Below are positions 26,277 to 35,269 of a stretch of DNA of 64,000 bases, piece by piece. Positions within the stretch are counted from its first letter, which is position 1. Each line of letters starts with the position of its first letter. Source of the DNA: Streptomyces aculeolatus (lineage in GTDB: Bacteria; Actinomycetota; Actinomycetes; Streptomycetales; Streptomycetaceae); NCBI RefSeq assembly GCF_020400605.1, contig NZ_JAINRD010000001.1, positions 744,001 to 808,000 on the forward strand. Reading direction: 5' to 3'. The position numbers and the translations under genes were made by a program. A model generated the notes under the pieces. It had not been told where the DNA came from, searched no databases, and saw only the letters and a program-made list of their open reading frames with translations.

Positions 26277-26930
26277 TCAGGCGAGGGGTGTTTCGGCGGA
26301 CGTCGGAGTCGCCGGCGGGGGGCTGTACGACCTCACGGGGTCGGCCCAGCCGCCGAGGCGGCGGCTCAGGCCGAAGCGCCTGGGGAGCCACCAGCGCCTC
26401 CGTACGTGGCCGTCCGTGGCGGGCGACCACTGCGGGCCCGACAGGTCCTCCACGCCCCACCACGTCTTGACGGCCTTCCGGCCATGGAGCTTCAGCAGCG
26501 GCCAACGCGGTATGTGGAGGCCGACGTAGACCATGTTGACGTCGTCCCCGCACTTGGTCGTGTAGAAGCACCGGTGCCCGTCCGTGTAGCTCGCCCCCAG
26601 TCCGCAGTCGAGCCCCATGGTGCCGCCGAGCCAGGTGAGGGCCAGCTTCCCGTCCGCCGGGATCGACGGTACGAGCACGGGGTTGTACCAGACCTCGCGG
26701 TTGAGGCCGCGGGTCAGGGACGTACGCGCGGTCTGGGCGACCACGACGTTGGTGGCCGGGCCCCTGCCGACGTTCATCAGCCACCACTTCGGTTCCGCGG
26801 CGTCGTTCTGCGCGCTCTCCCACATGAACTGCAGGACGGGCATCTGGGACCGGCGGTCGGACATGTAGGCGACGACGAACGAGCCGAGCGACACCAGAAC
26901 GGCGAACGCGGAGATGATCAGTGCCAGCAC
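26277..26930 (-). CDS. Single-span membrane protein of unknown function
   Basis: About 217 aa from GTG 26930 behind GAGGGGGG. It has an N-terminal membrane helix (VLALIISAFAVLVSLGSFVVAY), then a globular part with strands such as WWLMNVGRGPATNVVVAQ, resembling immunoglobulin-like or DUF-type envelope domains, and an Arg/Trp-rich C-terminus. No family was recognised. It is convergent with the LacI gene (43-bp gap). Confidence 0.65.
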   Translation of the reverse strand: MLALIISAFAVLVSLGSFVVAYMSDRRSQMPVLQFMWESAQNDAAEPKWWLMNVGRGPATNVVVAQTARTSLTRGLNREVWYNPVLVPSIPADGKLALTWLGGTMGLDCGLGASYTDGHRCFYTTKCGDDVNMVYVGLHIPRWPLLKLHGRKAVKTWWGVEDLSGPQWSPATDGHVRRRWWLPRRFGLSRRLGGWADPVRSYSPPPATPTSAETPLA

Positions 26931-27039
26931 GGCACCCCCCTCGTCAGGGTTTGCGGGCCATGCCGCCGGAGTCGTCCTTCGAGCGCGGGTGGCGGCCCAA
27001 GCTACAGCAAGCGGGAGGGGCGCCCGCAGGCGTGGCCCG

Positions 27040-27519
27040 CTAGCCGCGCGCTCCCGGGGCGGGGCCCCCGCGGCGTTGCGCCCGGGCTCTTGCCTTGCCG
27101 TGGGCTTCGAGGAGGAGGCGCGAGGCAAGCGGGGTGGTGGCGGCCGGGTTGGTGATCGCGATCCAGCCCCCGGCGCGGTGGACGGGGTGGGGGAGGACCA
27201 CGTCGGTCGCCGTGTAGTCCCTGGGGGCCGGGTCGGCGCGGGGGTCCTCGCCGGTCAGGTCGGCGAACGCGGCCCTGCCGACGTGGATGTTGAGCCGCCG
27301 GCGGCCGGGGTGGTCGAGGCCGCACAGGGTGTCACCGGGGTAGTTCTTCGTGACGACGGTGGCGTAGGGCTGCCCGTGCTGCGGCACCTCGCCGGAGGGG
27401 GCGTAGTAGAAGAAGTGGTCGCCCCAGGCGATCTCGGGGTACGCGTCGCCCTCGCGGGGGGCGAGTTCGAGCACGCCGTCGAATGTCCGGATCGTGCGGA
27501 GAAGCAGGTCCATACTCAT
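27040..27519 (-). CDS. DUF6194-type protein
   Basis: 159-aa protein with the segments WGDHFFYY, PYATVVTKNYPGD and LNIHVGRAAF, typical of an actinobacterial family often found beside MerR or TetR regulators. It resembles the MmcQ/YjbR-like shape, function unknown. ATG 27519 was chosen; ATG 27513 two codons later is possible. It is divergent from the MerR gene with a 42-bp shared promoter region, suggesting it is that regulator's target. Confidence 0.7.
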   Translation of the reverse strand: MSMDLLLRTIRTFDGVLELAPREGDAYPEIAWGDHFFYYAPSGEVPQHGQPYATVVTKNYPGDTLCGLDHPGRRRLNIHVGRAAFADLTGEDPRADPAPRDYTATDVVLPHPVHRAGGWIAITNPAATTPLASRLLLEAHGKARARAQRRGGPAPGARG

Positions 27520-27561
27520 GGTTCGAGCATGTAGGTGAAGTGCTAGTGGAGGGTTCGGCCC

Positions 27562-28362
27562 GTGCGCACCTCGGCCGTCGCCGCCGCGTCGGGTTACTCC
27601 GCGCAGCAGGTCCGCGATCTGGAGGCGCTGGGCGTCATTCCCGCCGCGGAGCGCGCGCCCAACGGCTACCGGCGGTTCTCCGCCGCGCACGTGCGCGCCC
27701 TGCGCGCGTACCGCGAGCTGGCCCACGCCGTCGGTCCCGTCGACGCCCGGCACGCGATGCGGGAGATCCGGCTCACGGCGCCCGGCCCCGGGGCGGCGGT
27801 GGTCGGCGGGCTGCACGCCCGGCTCAACGGCGAGCGCGAGCGGGCGGTGGCCGCGCGGCGGGCGCTGGCGGCCGTGCGCGCCGAGGCGGCGACCGATGCC
27901 GAGCCCGTCGACGCGGACTCCATGACCATCACCGAGCTGTCGTACGCGCTCGGGGTCAAAGCCTCCACTCTGCGCTTCTGGGAGAAGGCCGGTCTGGTGG
28001 CGCCGGAGCGGGTCGCCACGCGCGCGGGGACGGCCAGGCGCTACCCGCTCGCCGCCATCCGCGAAGCACGCGTCACCGCCGCCCTGCGCGCCGGCGGCCA
28101 CCGCATCCCGGACGTACGGGAGGCGGTGGCCGCCCTCCGCGGCCTGGGCGACGTGAGCCGGTCGCTCGCCGCCCTCGACGCCCACCTGGACGCCCTCACC
28201 CGGCGCACCCTCGCCCTGCTGCGAGCCGGAGCCCTGCTGGCCGAGATCATCGAGTCGGGCCCCGGCCCCGCCGACTTTATTTCGGGCGAACACGGTTCTA
28301 TTCCGCTTCTTACGTCCATCTCAGACGCCTCTCAGAATCCCCCGGGATCGTCTGTGACATGA
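27562..28362 (+). CDS. MerR-family regulator with two HTH domains
   Basis: 266 aa from GTG 27562 behind GGAGGG. Residues 1-50 form a MerR HTH (TSAVAAASGYSAQQVRDLEALGVI, NGYRRFSAAHV) and residues about 121-175 form a second one (TITELSYALGVKASTLRFWEKAGLV, ARRYPLAAI). Tandem MerR folds in one chain are uncommon. The last 28 residues are read through AT-richer DNA that looks like the htrA promoter, so the C-terminus may be dispensable. The frame ends in an ATGA overlap with htrA. Inducer unknown. Confidence 0.8.
   Translation: MRTSAVAAASGYSAQQVRDLEALGVIPAAERAPNGYRRFSAAHVRALRAYRELAHAVGPVDARHAMREIRLTAPGPGAAVVGGLHARLNGERERAVAARRALAAVRAEAATDAEPVDADSMTITELSYALGVKASTLRFWEKAGLVAPERVATRAGTARRYPLAAIREARVTAALRAGGHRIPDVREAVAALRGLGDVSRSLAALDAHLDALTRRTLALLRAGALLAEIIESGPGPADFISGEHGSIPLLTSISDASQNPPGSSVT
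28319..28335 (+). promoter_or_regulatory. Candidate CssR binding repeats before htrA
   Basis: TCTCAG at 28319-28324 and 28330-28335, 11 bp apart, the spacing of OmpR-type tandem half sites. They lie 24 bp upstream of the htrA ATG, inside the 3' end of the MerR frame. cssR lies directly downstream of htrA, and S. lividans CssR is reported to control htrA genes. Confidence 0.45.
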
Positions 28363-29312
28363 CGGAGCACACATACGGCACCAGCACCCAGCCCTCGCAC
28401 ACCGGCTACGCCGGGTTCGGCGCCCCGCCGCCGCACCCCGCAGACCCGCCGCGGCGGCGGCGGGCCAAGGGCCCCCTCGGGGTGCTCGCCGCCGCCGCGC
28501 TCGTCGCCGCCGTCGTCGGGGGCGGCAGCGCCGCGCTCGTCGGCGAGCTGACCGACTCGCCCGGTACGAGCAGCAGCAGCGCCGCCGGCGCCGCCAGCGG
28601 CACCCAGGTCTCCGCCGGGGACAGCGGCTCCGTCGCCGGGGTCGCCGCGGCCGTCAGCCCCAGCGTCGTGGAGATCCAGTCCTCCTCGACCGCCGGGCAG
28701 TCGACCGGGTCCGGGGTGGTCGTCACCGAGAGCGGCGAGATCCTCACCAACAACCACGTCGTCTCCGGCGCCCAGCAGGTCCAGGTCACCTTCAGCGACG
28801 GCTCCACCGCCACCGCCGACGTGGTCGGCACCGACCCCGACCTCGACATGGCGCTCGTCAAGGTGCAGGGCAAGTCCGGCCTCAAGCCCGCCGTCCTCGG
28901 CGACTCCGACTCCCTGAAGGTCGGCGACGAGGTCGTCGCCATCGGCTCCCCCGAGGGCCTGAGCGGCAGCGTCACCAGCGGCATCGTCTCCGCGCTCGAC
29001 CGCGACGTCACCGTCGAGAAGGAGCAGCAGCAGCCGCAGGGCGGCGAGCAGTGGCCGTTCGGCTTCGGCGGCGGCCAGTACAACGGGCGGCTCGGGTCGG
29101 AGACGACCACGTACCAGGCCATCCAGACCGACGCCTCGCTGAACCCCGGCAACTCCGGCGGCGCCCTCGTCGACATGAACGGCCGGATCGTCGGCATCAA
29201 TTCGGCCATGTACGCGCCGCCGGACGACTCCTCCGCGGGCAGCGTCGGGCTCGGATTCGCCATCCCGGTCAACGATGTGAAGCAGATCCTCGACGACCTC
29301 AGGAACAATTGA
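28359..29312 (+). CDS. htrA: HtrA/DegP-like membrane-anchored serine protease
   Basis: 317-aa trypsin-like protease for misfolded secreted proteins. It has a cytoplasmic Pro-rich head, a membrane helix at about 38-62 and an extracellular protease domain. Triad: His133 (TNNHVV), Asp163 (DLDMALV), Ser266 (GNSGGAL). The usual C-terminal PDZ domain is absent; the chain stops soon after the protease fold, so regulation by PDZ is not possible. ATG 28359 overlaps the MerR stop. cssRS follow after 4 bp, forming a secretion-stress unit. Confidence 0.92.
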   Translation: MTEHTYGTSTQPSHTGYAGFGAPPPHPADPPRRRRAKGPLGVLAAAALVAAVVGGGSAALVGELTDSPGTSSSSAAGAASGTQVSAGDSGSVAGVAAAVSPSVVEIQSSSTAGQSTGSGVVVTESGEILTNNHVVSGAQQVQVTFSDGSTATADVVGTDPDLDMALVKVQGKSGLKPAVLGDSDSLKVGDEVVAIGSPEGLSGSVTSGIVSALDRDVTVEKEQQQPQGGEQWPFGFGGGQYNGRLGSETTTYQAIQTDASLNPGNSGGALVDMNGRIVGINSAMYAPPDDSSAGSVGLGFAIPVNDVKQILDDLRNN

Positions 29313-29316
29313 GGCC

Positions 29317-30051
29317 GTGACCGAGCAGCAGCAGCGCATCCTGATCGTCGACGACGAGCCGGCCGTACGCGAGGCGCTGGAGCGCAGCCTCGCCTTCGAG
29401 GGCTACGGGACCGAACTCGCCGTCGACGGTCTCGACGCCCTCGACAAGGCCGCCTCCTACCGCCCCGACCTCGTCGTCCTCGACGTGCTCATGCCCCGCA
29501 TGGACGGCCTCACCGCCGCCCGCCGGCTGCGGGCCGCGGGCGACCGGGTGCCCATCCTCATGCTCACCGCCCGCGACACCGTCGGCGACCGCGTGACGGG
29601 GCTCGACGCGGGCGCCGACGACTACCTCGTCAAACCGTTCGAACTGGACGAGCTGTTCGCCCGCATCCGCGCGCTGCTGCGCCGCCGCGCGTACGCCGAC
29701 GGCGGCGAACAGCCCGACACCGCCGAAACCCTGGAGTTCGGCGATCTGCGGATGGACCTCGCCGCCCGCGAGGTCACCCGGGGCGGCCGGGCGGTGGAGC
29801 TGACCCGCACCGAGTTCACGCTGCTGGAGCTCTTCCTCCACCACCCGCGGCAGGTGCTCACCCGCGAGCAGATCCTCAAGGCCGTCTGGGGCTTCGACTT
29901 CGAGCCCTCCTCCAACTCCCTCGACGTGTACGTCATGTACCTGCGCCGCAAGACGGAGGCCGGCGGCGCCCCGCGGCTGGTGCACACGGTCCGCGGCGTC
30001 GGCTACGTGCTGCGCGCCCCGGAGGGGGAGAGCCGGGCGGGCGGCAGGTGA
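29317..30051 (+). CDS. cssR: Two-component response regulator CssR-type
   Basis: 244-aa OmpR-type regulator: receiver domain with phospho-acceptor Asp56 (LVVLDVLMP), and LTAR and KPFE switch residues; DNA-binding winged helix ([23 protein letters not shown]). From its place between htrA and a kinase it is most likely the secretion-stress regulator CssR described in S. lividans. MprA-like regulators are closely similar. GTG 29317 starts 4 bp after htrA, and the end overlaps cssS as GTGA. Confidence 0.88.
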   Translation: MTEQQQRILIVDDEPAVREALERSLAFEGYGTELAVDGLDALDKAASYRPDLVVLDVLMPRMDGLTAARRLRAAGDRVPILMLTARDTVGDRVTGLDAGADDYLVKPFELDELFARIRALLRRRAYADGGEQPDTAETLEFGDLRMDLAAREVTRGGRAVELTRTEFTLLELFLHHPRQVLTREQILKAVWGFDFEPSSNSLDVYVMYLRRKTEAGGAPRLVHTVRGVGYVLRAPEGESRAGGR

Positions 30052-31484
30052 TCTCCCGTTTCGGCCGGCTCCCGCTGCGGTCCCGGCTGGCCCTGCTCAC
30101 CGCGGCGGCCGTCGCGGTCGCGGTGACGGCGTGCGCGGTGACGGCGTGGTTCCTGGTGCGCTCGCAGCTCCTGTCGTCGCTCGACGAGGAGTTGGAGCAG
30201 ACGCAGCAGACGACGGCCCGGTTCCAGATCGACAACGGCAGGCTCCGGTGCCCCCAGACGGTGCCGGACGACCAGGGGCCGTTCACGCCCAGCGGTCCGA
30301 CGGTGCAGCTCGTCCTCCACGACGGCCAGCGGTGCTACCAGGTCGGCGAACGGCTCATCCAGGTCCAGGACCAGGACACCCGGGTCGCCAGCGGGGAGCT
30401 GGAGTGGGCCGCCCACAACGCGACCGCCGACGACGGCACCGAGTACCGGGTGCTCACCCGCCCGCTGGACCGGATCCCGGGCGCCGCCTTCACCGTCGGC
30501 CGTCCCCTCAGCGAGGTCACCGACCCTCTCGACACCCTCGCCCTCGTCCTCACCCTGCTCGCCGCCGGCGGCGTCGTCGCCTCCGGCGTCGCGGGGGTGG
30601 CGCTCGCCCGCGCGGGCCTGCGGCCGGTGGAGCGGTTGACCCATACCGTCGAGCACATCGCCCGTACCGAGGACCTCGCCGTCGAGATCCCCGTCGAGGG
30701 CGACGACGAGATCGCCCGGCTGTCCCGTTCCTTCAACGCCATGACCGCCGCCCTCGCCACCTCCCAGGAGCGGCAGCAGCAGCTCATCGCCGACGCCGGG
30801 CACGAGCTGCGGACGCCGCTGACCTCGCTGCGTACGAACATCGAGCTGCTCGCCCGCAGCGAGGAGTCCGGTCGCGAGCTGCCGCCGGGGCAGCGCAGGG
30901 AGCTGCTGGAGTCCGTGACCGCGCAGATGACCGAGCTGGCCGCGCTCATCGGCGACCTCCAGGAGCTGTCCCGGCCCGACGCGGCGCCGGACAGGGCGCA
31001 GCTGGAGGTCGTCGCGCTGGACGAGATCGCCGGGCGGGCGGTGCGGCGGGTGCGGCTGCGGGCGCCGGAGGTGCGGATCGACGCGGAGCTGGCGCCCTGG
31101 TTCGTACGGGCCGAGCCCGCGGCACTGGAGCGGGCCGTGGTCAACCTGCTGGACAACGCGGTGAAGTTCTCGCCCGCGGGCAGCCGGGTCGAGGTGCGGC
31201 TCGGCCGCGACGGGCTGCTGCGGGTGCGCGACCACGGCCCCGGCATCCCGGAGGCGGAGCTGCCGCACGTCTTCGAGCGGTTCTGGCGCTCGCCGTCGGC
31301 CCGCAGCCGGCCGGGCAGCGGGCTCGGGCTGTCGATCGTCGCCCGTACGGTGCAGCAGGCCGGCGGCACCGTGGAGCTGCGCCGGGCGGCCGGCGGGGGT
31401 ACGGAGGCGCTGCTGCGCCTGCCGGGGGCGCCGGAGCCGCCGCCGGGGTCCTTAGCCGCGATCCGGGGGCTGGGCCCTGTCTGA
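30048..31484 (+). CDS. cssS: Sensor histidine kinase CssS-type
   Basis: 478-aa membrane kinase: two membrane helices (about 13-36 and 164-188) bracketing an extracellular sensor with two Cys (RLRCPQ, QRCYQV), a HAMP domain, phospho-His252 in [11 protein letters not shown] box [11 protein letters not shown], and G boxes DHGPGIPE and GSGLGLSIV. It pairs with the overlapping response regulator. The last four codons (LGPV) and the stop lie inside the MITE at 31470-31650, so the native C-terminus was replaced by the insertion. Confidence 0.9.
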   Translation: MISRFGRLPLRSRLALLTAAAVAVAVTACAVTAWFLVRSQLLSSLDEELEQTQQTTARFQIDNGRLRCPQTVPDDQGPFTPSGPTVQLVLHDGQRCYQVGERLIQVQDQDTRVASGELEWAAHNATADDGTEYRVLTRPLDRIPGAAFTVGRPLSEVTDPLDTLALVLTLLAAGGVVASGVAGVALARAGLRPVERLTHTVEHIARTEDLAVEIPVEGDDEIARLSRSFNAMTAALATSQERQQQLIADAGHELRTPLTSLRTNIELLARSEESGRELPPGQRRELLESVTAQMTELAALIGDLQELSRPDAAPDRAQLEVVALDEIAGRAVRRVRLRAPEVRIDAELAPWFVRAEPAALERAVVNLLDNAVKFSPAGSRVEVRLGRDGLLRVRDHGPGIPEAELPHVFERFWRSPSARSRPGSGLGLSIVARTVQQAGGTVELRRAAGGGTEALLRLPGAPEPPPGSLAAIRGLGPV

Positions 31485-31650
31485 CAAATGGCGCCGTCCG
31501 CCCGCAGGGCGGGTGTCGCGGCGTCTGGTGCGTGCGATCGCAAGGCGGAGGGTCGACCGCATAGTGGGCCTATTCGGTCGATCCCGACAACGCAGCGAGC
31601 GTGCGTGCCAGGCGTCGCGACACAGGCGGGATTTGTCAGACAGGGCCCAG
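31470..31650. mobile_element. 181-bp MITE, copy 1
   Basis: Bounded by perfect 20-bp inverted repeats, CTGGGCCCTGTCTGACAAAT at 31470-31489 and its complement at 31631-31650. The central 102 bp (31518-31619) are identical to 53093-53194 in copy 2, at the same offset in an element of the same length. The whole element can fold as a long imperfect hairpin. It has no ORF, so it would depend on a transposase elsewhere. It supplies the cssS stop codon (31482-31484). Confidence 0.88.
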
Positions 31651-31671
31651 GGCCGGGCCGGTCGGCGTAGT

Positions 31672-31711
31672 CCGTACGGGGGCCGCGGAACCGGCCGCGT
31701 CCCCCGTACGG
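31672..31711. terminator. Strong hairpin downstream of cssS/MITE
   Basis: CCGTACGGGGG (31672-31682) pairs with CCCCCGTACGG (31701-31711), with further GC pairing in the loop. It was probably the original end of the htrA-cssRS transcript, now separated from cssS by the MITE. Confidence 0.65.
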
Positions 31712-31842
31712 GCCAGGGGAGCCGAATCGAAGGACATGCCTCCTTCGGGTGACGGTGCCGCGCGCCGCTGACCGACTGGGGTATCTCTGACGTGCCAGAC
31801 GCCCGACGCCTCCGCGTCACGTCCACCGAGGAGAAACCCCCC

Positions 31843-32265
31843 ATGACCGTCCGGCCCCTCGCCGCCTTCCTGGCCGCCACCGCGGCCGCCGTGCTGCTGC
31901 CGCTGACCGCCGCCGCCACCGCCTCAGCCGAGCGCCCGCTGCCCGAGCCGTTCGACGCCACGCACCTGCGGCTGACGACGAAGTACGTCAGCGACCGCGC
32001 CAAGGGCGGCTTCACGTACCTGAACTGCGAACCCGTCGGGGGCACGCACCCGGCGGCGGAGTCGGCCTGCACGGACCTGACGAAGGTCGACGGGCGGTTC
32101 GAGGACCTGAGCGACAAGCAGGGCGCGTGCACGATGCAGTACGACCCCGTCGAGCTGCACGCCACCGGCACCTGGCGCGGCAAGCCCGTCGACTACGTCT
32201 CCGAGGTCTTCCCCAACCCCTGCATGGCGGACCTCGCGACCGGCGGGCACGTCTTCAACTTCTAG
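31843..32265 (+). CDS. Subtilisin inhibitor-like (SSI family) secreted protein
   Basis: 140-aa secreted protease inhibitor. Signal peptide about 1-27 (TVRPLAAFLAATAAAVLL, cleavage near TASA). Four Cys (LNCEP, ESACTD, GACTM, PNPC) match the two SSI disulfides. The reactive loop reads ACTM-QYDPVEL, giving Met at P1 as in classical SSI. ATG 31843 has GAGGAGA upstream; a longer frame from 31792 would spoil the signal peptide. Substrate: subtilisin- or trypsin-like proteases outside the cell. Confidence 0.92.
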   Translation: MTVRPLAAFLAATAAAVLLPLTAAATASAERPLPEPFDATHLRLTTKYVSDRAKGGFTYLNCEPVGGTHPAAESACTDLTKVDGRFEDLSDKQGACTMQYDPVELHATGTWRGKPVDYVSEVFPNPCMADLATGGHVFNF

Positions 32266-32302
32266 CCGGCAGGTCCGGCAGGGCCGGGTGGGGCGCCGGC
32301 GC

Positions 32303-33109
32303 CTACGGCTTGCGCCCCACCGCGCCGTACGCGTCGATCGGCCTGGCCGCGCCCACCTTCGCCGAGGCCGGGCGCCACTGGGTGATCGGCACCATGCCCG
32401 GTTCGAGCAGCTCCAGCCCCTCGAAGCACCGGCCCAGCTCGTCCGGGCCGCGCAGGTGGTACGGGACGCCGCCGGCCTCGATGAGCTTCTCGCCGCCCTC
32501 GACGACGGCCGCGCCGGTGTCGGTGCCGTCCCACAGCACCAGGTGGCTGCCCGACGGCACGGCGGCCATGACCCGGCCGGTGATGCGGAGCAGCTCGCCC
32601 AGCTCCGGCTCGTAGCCCAGGACGCCCATGAACATCACCGCCACCGGCTCGCCGAAGTCCAGGGTCTCCGCCGCCCCGGCGAGGATCCGCTCCGGGTCGT
32701 GGTAGTCGGCGTGGACGTAGGAGGTCACGCCCTCGGCGCGGCTGTTGCGCAGCAGGGCGCGGGCGTGGGCCAGCACCAGCGGGTCGTTGTCGACGTACAC
32801 GATGCGGGACTCGGGGGCGGTCTGCTGCGCCACCTCGTGGGTGTTCTGCATCGTGGGCAGGCCGGTGCCGATGTCGAGGAACTGCCGGATGCCGGCCTCG
32901 CCGGCCAGGTGGGACACGGCGCGGATGAGGAACTGGCGGGACTGCCGGGCCATGACGACGATGTCCGGGTACACCTGCGCCACGGCGTCGCCCGCGGCCC
33001 GGTCGGACGCGTAGTTGTCCTTGCCGCCCATCCAGTGGTTCCAGATCCGCGCCGCGTGCGGCACGGTGGGGTCGACCGCCGCGGGTACGGCGTCCTCGTC
33101 GCTGCTCAT
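32303..33109 (-). CDS. SAM-dependent methyltransferase (PF04672/DUF574 type)
   Basis: 268-aa methyltransferase of a group highly expanded in Streptomyces. Signature VPHAARIWNHWMGGKDNYASDR at the N-terminus (residues about 16-37), SAM-binding FLDIGTGLPT, and the acidic VYVDNDPLVLAHAR. ATG 33109. The substrate of this family is unknown; copies occur near regulators and secondary metabolism genes. It is convergent with the inhibitor gene. Confidence 0.88.
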   Translation of the reverse strand: MSSDEDAVPAAVDPTVPHAARIWNHWMGGKDNYASDRAAGDAVAQVYPDIVVMARQSRQFLIRAVSHLAGEAGIRQFLDIGTGLPTMQNTHEVAQQTAPESRIVYVDNDPLVLAHARALLRNSRAEGVTSYVHADYHDPERILAGAAETLDFGEPVAVMFMGVLGYEPELGELLRITGRVMAAVPSGSHLVLWDGTDTGAAVVEGGEKLIEAGGVPYHLRGPDELGRCFEGLELLEPGMVPITQWRPASAKVGAARPIDAYGAVGRKP

Positions 33110-33282
33110 GGTGACCGTCCTGCCGGGAGAGGGCTGCGCTGAAGGCCGGAAAGGGCCCGTCCCGCCGGGGAGTCGGCGGTGGACGCGCCGGGGGACCATC
33201 ACAGCAGAAGGGGGTGGGCGGCGCGAGCGGTTCCGGCCGCTCCGCCGCCCACCCCTCCGTCCTGCGAGGCGGTCCGCCCCGG

Positions 33283-35139
33283 CTACGGCTGTCCGACCAC
33301 CGTGATCCGGTCCGCGGCCGGCGGCGCCAGCGGCTCGTCCGCGGAGGAGTTCGCCGTCAGGTACGTCTCCAGCGCCGCCAGGTCGTCCCCGCCGACCAGC
33401 GGGTCCGTGCCCTCGGCGAGGGTGGGGAAGCCGTCGCCGCCGCCGGCGAGGAACGAGTTCACCGCGACCCGGTACGTGGCCGCGGGGTCGAGCGGCTGCC
33501 CGTCGAGCTTCACCGAGTCGGCGACGACGCGGTCGGCGCCCGACTTCGTGAAGTCCAGGGTGTAGGTCAGCCCGGCGGACGGCTGGAGGATCTTCGGCGA
33601 CGCCTCGTTGGCGCCGCCGACCTGCTCGCGGAGCACCTTCAGGAGCTGCTCGCCGGTCAGGGTGGTCAGGTTCACGGTGTTGGAGAACGGCTGGACCGTG
33701 AAGCCCTCCCCGTAGGTGACGACCCCGTCGCCCTCGCCGCCGGACGCCGCGTACGTGATGTCCGCGCGGATCCCGCCCGGGTTCATCAGCGCCAGCACCG
33801 CGCTCTCGTCGAGCGTCCTGGCGTGCGCGAGCTGCGCGTCCGCGATGAGGTCGCCGAGCGGCGACTCGGTGCCGGAGCGCGGCACGTCGCCGGAGACCCA
33901 GCCGACGGGCTTGGCGGCGATCGGCTCGGCGAGCGCGTTCCACTCCTCGATCAGCGAGGTCATGTCCGGCGCCTTCGGCCGCTCGCGGTCGACCACGTGG
34001 TTCTCGGCGTCCGGCAGCTCGGTCGCCGTGCGCACGATGTCGCCGCTGCGGCGGTCGTACGTCAGCGTGGTGTCGGTGTAGAGCCGGCCGAAGGACGACG
34101 CGGAGGTGACGCTGCGCGCGTTGCCCTCCGGGTCGGGGATGGTGCAGGCGTACGGCTGGTGGGTGTGGCCCGTGACGAAGGCGTCGACGCTCGCCGTCGT
34201 GCCCTCGGCGATCTCGGCGACCGGCCCGGAGATCCCGGCGCCCGGACCGGGGCTGTCGCAGTCGTAGTTGTACGCGCCGCCCGCCGAGGCCGCGGGGAAC
34301 CCGCCCTCGTGGACCAGCGCGACGATGGACTCCACGCCCTGCCGCCGCAGTTGCTTCGCGTACCTGTCGATCGTCTCGATCTCGTCGTGGAACTCCAGGC
34401 CCGCGACGCCCTCGGCGGAGACGATGTCGGGGGTCGCCTCCAGCGTCACGCCGATGAAGCCGATCTTCACGCCCCGCTCCTTCCACACGTACACCGGGTC
34501 GAGGGCCGGCTTGCCGGTCTTCTCCTCGGTGACGTTGGCGGCGAGGTAGGGGAAGTCGGCGCCCCCGAAGGTGCGGCCCTCCCGGTAGCTCCCGTCCTTG
34601 GGGTGGTCGCCGCCGTCCTCGAGGCGCCGCAGTTCGGCGAGGCCCTCGTCGAACTCGTGGTTGCCGACGCCCGCGACGTCGAGGCCGAGGCCGTTCATGG
34701 CCTCGACGGCCGGCTCGTCGTGGAAGAGGCCGGAGATCAGCGGGCTGGCGCCGACGAGGTCGCCGGCGGCGGCGGTGACGGAGTAGCGGTTGCCCTCGCG
34801 GGCGTCGCGCAGGGCGGTGGCGAGGTACTCGACGCCACCGGCCTCGATGTTCTTCTTCGAGCCGTCCGGCTGGAGTTCGGTGACCTGTCCCGAGGAGCCC
34901 TGCGGGGGTTCGAGGTTGCCGTGGAAGTCGTTGAAGGACAGCAGTTGGACGTCGACGGTGCGGCCGCGGTCCTTGCGGTCCGCCCCGCCGGCCCGGTCCG
35001 TACTGTCCGCGCCCGCCGGCTGTGCGGCGGCGAAGAGGCTGCCGGCGACCGCGAGCGCGGCCACGCCCGCCGCGGCCCGGCGCCCCCTCCGGGTCGTACG
35101 AACGCTGCCTGGCCGCTGTGCTCTTCGAGACCTCACCAT
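33283..35139 (-). CDS. Secreted 5'-nucleotidase/cyclic phosphodiesterase
   Basis: 618-aa extracellular metallophosphoesterase that dephosphorylates nucleotides, freeing phosphate and nucleosides. Tat- or Sec-like signal with Arg pairs (TTRRGRRAAAGVAALAVAGS). Metal and active-site motifs: SFNDFHGN, VGNHEFDEG, VTGHTHQP in the N-terminal domain, and NPGGIRADI plus NTVNLTTLTG in the C-terminal substrate domain. ATG 35139 has GAGGGGG upstream. Divergent from mshD. S. coelicolor homologues respond to phosphate limitation; no clear PHO box was found here. Confidence 0.92.
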   Translation of the reverse strand: MVRSRRAQRPGSVRTTRRGRRAAAGVAALAVAGSLFAAAQPAGADSTDRAGGADRKDRGRTVDVQLLSFNDFHGNLEPPQGSSGQVTELQPDGSKKNIEAGGVEYLATALRDAREGNRYSVTAAAGDLVGASPLISGLFHDEPAVEAMNGLGLDVAGVGNHEFDEGLAELRRLEDGGDHPKDGSYREGRTFGGADFPYLAANVTEEKTGKPALDPVYVWKERGVKIGFIGVTLEATPDIVSAEGVAGLEFHDEIETIDRYAKQLRRQGVESIVALVHEGGFPAASAGGAYNYDCDSPGPGAGISGPVAEIAEGTTASVDAFVTGHTHQPYACTIPDPEGNARSVTSASSFGRLYTDTTLTYDRRSGDIVRTATELPDAENHVVDRERPKAPDMTSLIEEWNALAEPIAAKPVGWVSGDVPRSGTESPLGDLIADAQLAHARTLDESAVLALMNPGGIRADITYAASGGEGDGVVTYGEGFTVQPFSNTVNLTTLTGEQLLKVLREQVGGANEASPKILQPSAGLTYTLDFTKSGADRVVADSVKLDGQPLDPAATYRVAVNSFLAGGGDGFPTLAEGTDPLVGGDDLAALETYLTANSSADEPLAPPAADRITVVGQP

Positions 35140-35269
35140 GAACGCCCCCTCGGCGCGACGCGGAAACACCGCTCGGCAGCTTAGGGTCGACGCGCGTAGC
35201 GCGTCTCCAACAAGGACTGAACTATTCCCAAAGCTTGTCCGGCGCCCCGCTGGCCTTAGGCTTCACTCC

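Noticed and set aside
31470..31650. Small RNA gene or IS fragment
   Set aside because: Paired ends, identical second copy and lack of coding sequence fit a MITE better; transcription cannot be judged.
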